Below are positions 12,820-19,107 of a stretch of 30,664 bases of DNA, piece after piece. Every line of letters begins with the position of its first letter. Positions within the stretch are counted from its first letter, which is position 1. The notes beneath the pieces are model-generated. The model searched no databases, was not told where the DNA came from, and worked only from the letters and a program-made list of their open reading frames with translations. The translations under genes and the position numbers were made by a program. The stretch is from a virus: the IMG/VR virus record IMGVR_UViG_3300009605_000080, positions 1 to 30,664 of that record. The stretch is one strand, 5' to 3'.

Positions 12820-13271
12820 TGGCGCAAGCCAGCAAAATCATCGGCATGAAGGAGCTGAAGGGCCGGCTCAAAAAACTGCCGGAGAAGGCTCGTAAGCCCA
12901 TGGCCGATCTGTTATTGTCCGCGGCTGTGGACACTGCGACGGAGGCCAAGCGTCTGGTGCAACGTGGACCCAAGTCAGGCCGTATGTACCGGCGCCGCAG
13001 CGTGATCCACAGGGCTTCCGCTCCCGGCCAACCCCCTGCCACTGACACTGGCTTCTTAGCTGCTCACATCCGGGCATCGATGGCCAGGGGGAAGCGGCTT
13101 GCAGCCGAGGCCGTGAGTGGCGCCGAGTATTCGGACATGCTGGAATTCGGGACCAGCCGCATGGGGGCACGGCCGTTTATGACACCGGCCTTCGAACACG
13201 CTAAGGATGGCTTTAAGAAACGCCGCAAGGTCTTCCTTAAGAAGTTCACCAGATCAGCGGGGAAAGGCTGA
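12819..13271 (+). CDS. HK97 gp10-family neck / tail completion protein
   Basis: This is a 150-residue, strongly basic protein starting at ATG 12819. It has KELKGRLKKLPEKARKPM near the start, RGPKSGRMYRRR, then HRASAPGQPPATDTGFLAAHI and YSDMLEFGTSRMGARPFMTPAFE. These are the HK97 gp10 family features found in almost all siphophage head-tail modules. It forms part of the neck or tail completion complex. It overlaps the next gene as TGATG. Confidence 0.9.
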   Translation: MAQASKIIGMKELKGRLKKLPEKARKPMADLLLSAAVDTATEAKRLVQRGPKSGRMYRRRSVIHRASAPGQPPATDTGFLAAHIRASMARGKRLAAEAVSGAEYSDMLEFGTSRMGARPFMTPAFEHAKDGFKKRRKVFLKKFTRSAGKG

Positions 13272-13681
13272 TGGCTTCATCTGAGTGGGAACTGCAGGTC
13301 GAGATTTATGACGCCATCCGTAATGACGCCACTGTGCAGGGGCTCATCGGCAGCACGGCACGGGTCTATGATCATGTGCCTCAAGATCCGACGTTCCCTT
13401 ATGTGACCATTGGCGAGGGGACCACGATTGATGAGAGTACGTTCGCGAAGAATGGATTTGAGCACACACTCGAAATCCATTCGTGGTCTCGCTACCGTGG
13501 CCGCAAGGAAGTTTCTGATATTATGAGTGCAGTCCACGGAGCACTGCACGAGGTGACGCTGACACCAGCGACATTTGTTCACGTGGGAATTGTCTTCGAA
13601 TTCTCACAATCATTGCTTGAGCCCGATGGGCTGACCCGGCACGGTGTGCAGCGGTTCCGAGCAATATTGATGGAGGCCTGA
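13271..13681 (+). CDS. Tail completion protein (DUF3168 family)
   Basis: This is a 136-residue protein starting at ATG 13271. LQVEIYDAIRNDATVQGLIG, ARVYDHVPQDPTFPYVTIGEGT and LEIHSWSRYRGRKEVSDIMSAV are the usual DUF3168 elements, as in lambda gpU-like tail terminators. It should cap the end of the tail tube that meets the head. It sits between the gp10-like gene and the tail-tube gene, the expected order. Confidence 0.88.
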   Translation: MASSEWELQVEIYDAIRNDATVQGLIGSTARVYDHVPQDPTFPYVTIGEGTTIDESTFAKNGFEHTLEIHSWSRYRGRKEVSDIMSAVHGALHEVTLTPATFVHVGIVFEFSQSLLEPDGLTRHGVQRFRAILMEA

Positions 13682-13683
13682 TC

Positions 13684-14415
13684 ATGGCACTATACGTCCT
13701 TACGAACTGCAAGTTTTGGCTGGGTGATCATGACCTGTCCGGGCACCTGAACCAGATGGCTCTGGAGTACGCTGCGGAGCTTCAAGACGACACGGTGTTC
13801 GGTGACGATACTCGGTCGCGTATCGGTGGGCTCAAGACGATCCAAGCCAACCTGGAAGGCTTCTATGATACGGCAGCAGCACCAGCCGACATCGACAGTC
13901 ACATATTCCCGAAGGTCGGGACGCAAGGTATCGTCACCACGGTTGGACCCACCGACGGCGCGGATGCTTCGCCGGCTTATTTCTTCCAAGCCAACGAAGG
14001 CGAGTACAATCACGAGGCAGTGCTGGGAGAAATTCTCAGCTTCAGCGCTCGTGCAGAAGCTAGTGAGGGTCCGTTGGTCTCAGGGACGGTCATGCACAAT
14101 GCCACCCGGACCACGACTGGGAATGGCACTGCTCGTCAGCTTGGCCTTGTGGCTGCTGGGGAAAGTGTGTATGCCTCGCTCCATGTTATCACTGCCAGCT
14201 CTGGCGACACCCTCGATGTGATCGTTCAAAGTGACGACAACTCGGGGATGACTTCAGCAACCAATCGCCTGACCTTCACCCAGGCGACCGGGATCACGTC
14301 CGAATGGAAGTCTCTTGCGGGCGCGATTGCCAATGACGACTGGTGGAGGGTCAACTACACCATTGGTGGCGCAGGACCGAGCTTTGAGTTCATCTGCGCT
14401 ATTGGTATCGTCTAA
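13684..14415 (+). CDS. Major tail tube protein, long paralogue
   Basis: This is a 243-residue protein starting at ATG 13684. The position between the tail terminator and the chaperone genes fits the tail tube. It shares the block AELQDDTV..D.TRSRIGGL (about residues 31-50) with the next gene, and both begin with a beta segment plus a DLS motif, so the two are paralogues. From about residue 125 it extends with a beta-rich domain (TVMHNATRTTTGNGTARQLGLVAAGESVYASLHVI) that the shorter copy lacks. That extension could be an added decoration-type domain or a receptor- or carbohydrate-binding fold. Confidence 0.8.
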   Translation: MALYVLTNCKFWLGDHDLSGHLNQMALEYAAELQDDTVFGDDTRSRIGGLKTIQANLEGFYDTAAAPADIDSHIFPKVGTQGIVTTVGPTDGADASPAYFFQANEGEYNHEAVLGEILSFSARAEASEGPLVSGTVMHNATRTTTGNGTARQLGLVAAGESVYASLHVITASSGDTLDVIVQSDDNSGMTSATNRLTFTQATGITSEWKSLAGAIANDDWWRVNYTIGGAGPSFEFICAIGIV

Positions 14416-14430
14416 GGAAGGAGAGCCATC

Positions 14431-14838
14431 ATGGCGATCTTCGTTGCAACTGATTACTCTGTCACACTCAACACGGTCGATTTGTCGGACCACGTGAAGT
14501 CTTGCGTTCTGAACTATAGCGCGGAGCTGCAAGATGATACTGTGATGAGCGATACTACCCGGTCACGCATTGGTGGCCTGTTGGATTGGTCTATCGACAT
14601 TGAGTTTGCCCAGGACTTCGCGGCGTCCAAGGTCGATGCCACCCTCTTCAGCATCGTTGGAACCGTGTTCGCTTGTGTCCTGGTGCCGACGAGTTCGGCC
14701 GTTAGCGCGACCAACCCCAGCTTCACCGGCAATGGTGTGCTGGAAACCTACCCGCCGATGGGTGGGGCCGTGGGTGATTTGGCGACGACCAATATCACTA
14801 TCCAGTCGGCTGGCACACTCACGCGAGCCACATCATAA
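14431..14838 (+). CDS. Tail tube protein, short paralogue
   Basis: This is a 135-residue protein starting at ATG 14431 with an AAGGAAGGAGAG site. It shares AELQDDTVMSDTTRSRIGGL (about 31-50) with the previous gene and then has its own C-terminal half (ACVLVPTSSAVSATNPSFTGNGVLETYPPMGGAVGDLATTNI), whose FTGNG/GDLATT pattern occurs in tail tube proteins. It could be the main tube subunit with the longer copy as a minor or decorated form, or the tube could be mixed. Both genes are intact. Confidence 0.7.
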   Translation: MAIFVATDYSVTLNTVDLSDHVKSCVLNYSAELQDDTVMSDTTRSRIGGLLDWSIDIEFAQDFAASKVDATLFSIVGTVFACVLVPTSSAVSATNPSFTGNGVLETYPPMGGAVGDLATTNITIQSAGTLTRATS

Positions 14839-14859
14839 CCCTTAGGAAAGGAGGGAGGC

Positions 14860-15267
14860 ATGAGAACCCTATCCAAGGAGGACATCTTGGGTGCGGACGA
14901 CCTTCGTACTGAAGATGTCGAAGTACCCGAATGGGATGGTAAGGTGACTGTCCGTATGATGACCGGAACGGAGCGAGACAAGTGGGAGGCTTCGCTGATG
15001 CCGGAGGACGGTGAAAGCCGTAAGTCGGTGTTCCAGAACATGCGGGCACGTCTCATTGCTCTGACCGCCATCAATGGCGACGGCGAGCTGATGTTCACTG
15101 CTGCAGACATGATCGAACTGGGCAAGAAGAATGCGAAAGCCCTCGACCGTGTCTTTGCCGTTGCTTCTCGATTGAATGGTCTGACCGAACAGGACATCGA
15201 GGAAGTGGTGGGAAACTTAGGCGGCGCCCCGAGCGGATTAGGTACCTCGCCCTCTGTCGCGAGTTAG
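14860..15267 (+). CDS. Tail assembly chaperone (gpG-like, unshifted product)
   Basis: This is a 135-residue protein starting at ATG 14860, with an AAAGGAGGGAGG site. Its acidic N-terminal part (KEDILGADDLRTEDVEVPEWDGKVTVRMMTG) and the position directly before the tape measure gene are typical of G-type tail chaperones. The -1 slippery site GGGAAAC lies near its 3' end, so most ribosomes would make this form and a minority the longer fusion. The chaperones coat the tape measure protein during tail assembly and are not in the virion. Confidence 0.85.
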   Translation: MRTLSKEDILGADDLRTEDVEVPEWDGKVTVRMMTGTERDKWEASLMPEDGESRKSVFQNMRARLIALTAINGDGELMFTAADMIELGKKNAKALDRVFAVASRLNGLTEQDIEEVVGNLGGAPSGLGTSPSVAS

Positions 15268-15431
15268 GATATCCCAGCGTCAGGGCGCTGTTGTGTGAAT
15301 TGACCAGCGAGGAGATTACTGAATGGCTGGCCTTCAAGCAGATCGAGAACGAACTCGACGACGAAGGGGCCATTCAGGGTCAGCTGCTCCAGCGGGTCAT
15401 GGACAAGACAAAGAAGGGGCGTAAGCACTGA
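14860..15431 (+). CDS. Tail assembly chaperone frameshift fusion (gpGT-like)
   Basis: A -1 slip at GGGAAAC (15210-15216) continues translation in the second frame to the TGA at 15429-15431. The fusion has 119 residues from the first frame and 71 from the second, 190 in all. The second-frame part reads LRRRPERIRYLALCRELGYPS, then TSEEITEWLAFKQIENELDD and ends KTKKGRKH. It is an open, coding-like frame with no start of its own, which is the usual sign of a T domain. The TGA overlaps the tape measure ATG at 15431. In lambda the equivalent product recruits tail tube subunits to the tape measure complex. Confidence 0.85.
15210..15216 (+). other. Programmed -1 ribosomal frameshift site GGGAAAC
   Basis: In the first frame this reads G GGA AAC, the classic X XXY YYZ heptamer, placed between codons GTG and TTA of the gpG-like gene. 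The second frame is open from here for 71 codons. The GC-rich sequence just downstream could add a stimulating structure, but I have not folded it. Confidence 0.85.
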
Positions 15432-17446
15432 TGGCAACATTAGGCACATTGGCCATTCGGTTCGAGGCTGACATGAAGCCATTTAATCGTGGCATCGATC
15501 AGACCGAACGGCGCTTGCGAACATTCCAGAGCCGCGTCGGTAAAACCTTCCGCAGTGTTGGGAAATCCGTCGGGGGTGCCGTCAAGAAGATGGCGTCCTT
15601 CCGTGGGGCCATGGTCCTCGCGGCAGGTGTCACTGGTCTTGGATTGCTCATCAAAAAATCCATTGATTTCGGTGACGAGCTGGCAAAGACAGCAGACAAG
15701 ACCGGGTTCACTACAACCAAGCTGCAAGAGCTCCGTGTGGCAGCGGATCTAGCCGGCGTTAATGTTGGGGCCATGGCCGGTGGCCTGTCGGCCTTCGCCA
15801 AGCGGATCGGTGAAGCCCGCGCGGGCACGGGTACCTTAATCACCATCCTGAAAGGCATGGATACGGAGCTGCTGAAGAATGTCCAAGCCGCCCAGAACGT
15901 CGACGACGCTTTCGACCTCATTATCAAAAAGGGTGCTTCCCTGACCTCCCAACTGGATCGGGCTGCGCTGTTCGCTGCGGCCTTTGGGCGGACCATGGGC
16001 GTAGACATGACCAACCTGATTAAGAATGGCATCGGGGGCATGGAGGCCGCCATACAACGGGCCAGAGATCTGGGGCTGGTGCTGGAGGAGGACCTGCTAC
16101 GGTCGGCTGAGAAGGCTAAGGATGAGCTTACGTTGCTGTTCACCTTGATCAAGGTGAAGGTGACGCAGGCCGTGCTGGAAAATGCGGACGCCATTGCTGA
16201 TCTGGCGACGGCCCTGACGAATTCCATTCCTGCGATCATTACTTGGGGGCGGGAGTGGGCTGTATACTTCAACATCATTGACCAGAGTGCTCAGGCCAAG
16301 ATGGCTGAACTGCAGGCCAAGCTCGTTGGCTTGCGGGAAGAACTGGAAGACCAAAGTGCGCTGAAGAGTTGGGCCGATAGTGTAAGTGGGCTGGGTGGCC
16401 AGCTACAGCAACGAGTTGATGAGACCCAGGCCGCCATCGAACGGTTGAATAACTCCATGCTGGCCGCACTTCGCAAGGCCGAACGGCTGCGGGTTGCCGG
16501 CGCCAGTGCTGCAGGGGAGGCTCCTGCTGCGACGAGTGGGCTAAGCCCATTTGCTGATGCCACGGCGGATCTTGGCTTTCCTTCCGTAGGCCGACCTGCC
16601 GGGGGATCATTTCGTGCTGCCCAGCAGGAGGGGCTGGCCGTCATGCAGGAGGTGATCGACAAGAACAACGAATTTCGGGCCGCGGCCAAGGCCGCATTCA
16701 CTGAGACGCGTACACCCATGGAGAACTACCAGGCCCGACTGCTCGAGCTTCAGGATCTGTTCGCGAACAACCTCATCGACTTCGATACTTACCAGCGGTC
16801 ACTTGTGAAGGCCAATGACATCTTGACTGAGACCAAGAAGAAAACGCAGGAGTTCCAAAAAGTCGTGGTCGTCCTGGGTGAGCGAATGTCAAGTTCCTTC
16901 TTGGATGCCATCCAGTCTGGCGAGGACCTCCGTGGGACATTGCGGGGGCTGCTGGCTGATGTTCAGAATTTCCTCTTTGCCCAGGCCAAGTCAGCATTCT
17001 TTGATAGCTTAGGCGGTGCGGCCAAGGCTGGGGGTGGTAGCATTTTCGGGAGTATCTTAGGCGCCATTGGCTTTGGTGGCGGTGGAACACCTGCTGCGAT
17101 CGGTCCTGGTTCGGGCGTCACTAGCGGCCTGGGAGAATTCGGTGGTACGACATTCCCCCGGTTCGCTCAGGGTGGCTCCTTCAAAGTGGCCGGTCGTGGT
17201 GGAACAGATGCAAACCTCGTGCAGTTCCAGGCCACCAAAGGCGAGCAAGTAGATGTCACGCCAACCAATCAACAAACGAAGAGGGTTGGCTCGACAGTAT
17301 TCATTGACGCGCGTGGGGCCGACAGTGCAGCCATCAACCGGCTCGAAACGATCGTGCTCGCACTGGATGGTACATTCGAACGGCGGGCTGTCGGTGCCGT
17401 CGTCGAAGCACAACGTCGTGACCCACGGCTGAGAGGCAGGGCCTGA
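15431..17446 (+). CDS. Tail tape measure protein
   Basis: This is a 671-residue protein starting at ATG 15431. The N-terminus LGTLAIRFEADMKPFNRGIDQTERRLRTFQ is typical of tape measure proteins. A hydrophobic segment follows (AMVLAAGVTGLGLLI, about 57-72), then long helical stretches rich in Ala, Glu, Gln and Lys (e.g. EYAVKAKDELT-like regions and VDETQAAIERLNNSM). The C-terminus is Gly-rich with a PRFAQGGSFKVAGRGGTDANLVQFQATKGEQVDVTP motif common to this class. By the usual rule of about 1.5 angstrom per residue it would specify a tail near 100 nm. It overlaps the next gene as TGATG. Confidence 0.92.
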   Translation: MATLGTLAIRFEADMKPFNRGIDQTERRLRTFQSRVGKTFRSVGKSVGGAVKKMASFRGAMVLAAGVTGLGLLIKKSIDFGDELAKTADKTGFTTTKLQELRVAADLAGVNVGAMAGGLSAFAKRIGEARAGTGTLITILKGMDTELLKNVQAAQNVDDAFDLIIKKGASLTSQLDRAALFAAAFGRTMGVDMTNLIKNGIGGMEAAIQRARDLGLVLEEDLLRSAEKAKDELTLLFTLIKVKVTQAVLENADAIADLATALTNSIPAIITWGREWAVYFNIIDQSAQAKMAELQAKLVGLREELEDQSALKSWADSVSGLGGQLQQRVDETQAAIERLNNSMLAALRKAERLRVAGASAAGEAPAATSGLSPFADATADLGFPSVGRPAGGSFRAAQQEGLAVMQEVIDKNNEFRAAAKAAFTETRTPMENYQARLLELQDLFANNLIDFDTYQRSLVKANDILTETKKKTQEFQKVVVVLGERMSSSFLDAIQSGEDLRGTLRGLLADVQNFLFAQAKSAFFDSLGGAAKAGGGSIFGSILGAIGFGGGGTPAAIGPGSGVTSGLGEFGGTTFPRFAQGGSFKVAGRGGTDANLVQFQATKGEQVDVTPTNQQTKRVGSTVFIDARGADSAAINRLETIVLALDGTFERRAVGAVVEAQRRDPRLRGRA

Positions 17447-18075
17447 TGACCATTTCATTTCCCCTGACCTTCCCAACAGATATCTCGGCGGAAGTCAGCT
17501 TCGCTGCTATACCCATTGTCGGATCGACGCGGTCGCCATTTACACAAGACCCAGAAGTCTTCGTCCATCAGGGCCAGGTGTGGGTGGTGATGATCCAACC
17601 GCCACCCTTTAATCGGGCAGACGCCGAGGACAAGCTCATTAGCTTCCTTCTCAGCCTGAATGGGATGGAAGGGACATTCACCATGGGCGATCCTACAGGC
17701 GCGACGGCGCGTGGTGCCTTGGGTGGAACTCCCTTGGTGGCTGGCGCAAGTCAGACCGGCCAGGACCTCAACATTGATGGCTGCTCAAACGATATTACTG
17801 GGTGGTTGAAGAAAGGCGATTATATTCAGCTGGGTTCTGGGTCTACGGCTCGCCTATATAAGTCGTTGGTTGATAGCAACACCAACGGTTCTGGAGAGAC
17901 GACTTTGACCCTTTGGCCAGCGATCACACTGAACAACTCACCTGCGAATAATGCCACGGTGACGACAGCGAGTTGTGTGGGCCTGTTCCGATTGGCCTCG
18001 AACAAGATGCCGTGGGATTTAGCGCCAACGCCGATCCTGACAGGTCAAGCTTTCACAGCGATTAGTGAGCCCTAA
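17446..18075 (+). CDS. Distal tail protein
   Basis: This is a 209-residue protein starting at ATG 17446. It follows the tape measure gene and has the pattern QGQVWVVMIQPPPFNRADAEDKLISFLLSLNGMEGTFTMGDP that I associate with distal tail proteins of siphophages. The second half is beta-rich (ITGWLKKGDYIQLGSGSTARLYKSLVDSNTN, then LTLWPAI). It would form part of the hub at the tail end. I do not know a specific named family, so this is a positional call with motif support. Confidence 0.7.
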   Translation: MTISFPLTFPTDISAEVSFAAIPIVGSTRSPFTQDPEVFVHQGQVWVVMIQPPPFNRADAEDKLISFLLSLNGMEGTFTMGDPTGATARGALGGTPLVAGASQTGQDLNIDGCSNDITGWLKKGDYIQLGSGSTARLYKSLVDSNTNGSGETTLTLWPAITLNNSPANNATVTTASCVGLFRLASNKMPWDLAPTPILTGQAFTAISEP

Positions 18076-18076
18076 G

Positions 18077-18640
18077 ATGGCCCGCTCGATCACAGCTGCA
18101 TTGAATACGAAATTGCTGGCCACGGTTAAGCGTCCGATTTTCTTGATCGAAGCACTATTCGACACGGGGGCATTGCGGCTCTGGTCTGGGCTTGGGACAC
18201 TGACCTGGAACAGCAACACCTGGGTCGGCACTGGTCGGCTCCTTCAATTCTCTCCCGTGCAGGAGACAGCGGACATCATTGCAACGGGATTGAATTACAC
18301 CTTGTCGGGATTGGACGCAGCCATCTTGGCCCTGGTTGATGTTGAGCAATACCAGGGGCGAATAGTCAAGTTGTACTTTGGCGCCATGACCGCAGCCGGC
18401 GCCATCGTTGCGGACCCCTATGAATTACACCGCGGCAAGGCCGACACCATGAATGACGAGGAGACAGGAGAGACCACGACAGTGGCTCTTAGCGTCGAAA
18501 GCGTGCTGATCGATTTGGAGAAGCCCGTGCTGTTTCGCTACACCAGCGAGGATCAGAAGTTGATCGACAGCACCGACACTTTCTGCGACTTCGTCGTTGA
18601 CCTCCAGCAGAAGAATATCATCGGGAAGGAGGGCGATTGA
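18077..18640 (+). CDS. Tail tip/hub protein
   Basis: I prefer ATG 18077, just after the upstream stop, giving 187 residues; an in-frame GTG at 18065 would add four. The sequence MARSITAALNTKLLATVKRPIFLIEALFDTGALRLWSGLGTLTWNSNTWVGTGRLL and the TADIIATGLNYTLSGLD motif resemble tail-hub proteins found in roseophage-like and other siphophages between the distal tail and J genes. It probably contributes to the hub. The evidence is context and motif pattern, not a defined domain. Confidence 0.65.
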   Translation: MARSITAALNTKLLATVKRPIFLIEALFDTGALRLWSGLGTLTWNSNTWVGTGRLLQFSPVQETADIIATGLNYTLSGLDAAILALVDVEQYQGRIVKLYFGAMTAAGAIVADPYELHRGKADTMNDEETGETTTVALSVESVLIDLEKPVLFRYTSEDQKLIDSTDTFCDFVVDLQQKNIIGKEGD

Positions 18641-19107
18641 TGACAGCTCCCGTTCCCCGCCGTGAAGATTGGCCACACTTACTGGAGGCCGAATTCTTGC
18701 GTCAGTCCACGTTGCCTTTCGAGTATGGCCGACGGGATTGTTGCTTCGCCGTGGTAGAGTGTATTCGCCGAATGGTGGGCAGTGACAGTGTGGCGGCTGA
18801 TCTGGAAGCCGAACACCTGGGGTCCTTGCGTGGTTCGCTGGAGATGTTCCAGAAATACGGCGGCCTGGAGGGCCTAGCTGAGTTGATTGCGGGGCAGTAT
18901 GGGTGGGCCGAGTGGCCTACCCCCTTACGCGCGCAACGGGGAGACGTGGGGGTGGTTCAGGGCGATCAGGTGGACCCAGAACTCGGCGTCGATCGGGTCT
19001 TGGGTATTGTCCACCTCGACGGGAAGTCCGTGCTAGTCGCTAATGATCCTGGCTGGCTTGCGTTTCCCCTGACCTCACTTGTCCGTGCTTGGAGGATTAA
19101 CGTCTAA
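18640..19107 (+). CDS. DUF6950-like (NlpC/P60-related) tail protein
   Basis: This is a 155-residue protein starting at ATG 18640; TTG at 18637 is in frame but overlaps the previous stop. The segment WPHLLEAEFLRQSTLPFEYGRRDCCFAVVECIRRM places Cys residues in a YGRRDCC context like the catalytic CxF of NlpC/P60-related tail peptidases. PLRAQRGDVGVVQGD and IVHLDGKSVLVANDPGW then resemble the histidine-containing beta region. Such genes sit before the J gene and act in peptidoglycan degradation at the tail tip in some phages. It may be a divergent or inactive form. I cannot confirm activity. Confidence 0.65.
   Translation: MTAPVPRREDWPHLLEAEFLRQSTLPFEYGRRDCCFAVVECIRRMVGSDSVAADLEAEHLGSLRGSLEMFQKYGGLEGLAELIAGQYGWAEWPTPLRAQRGDVGVVQGDQVDPELGVDRVLGIVHLDGKSVLVANDPGWLAFPLTSLVRAWRINV

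Noticed and set aside
15499-16278. 259-codon minus-strand frame opposite the tape measure gene
   Set aside because: It has Ser/Ala/Arg-rich shadow composition and no ribosome site, and it overlaps a clear structural gene.
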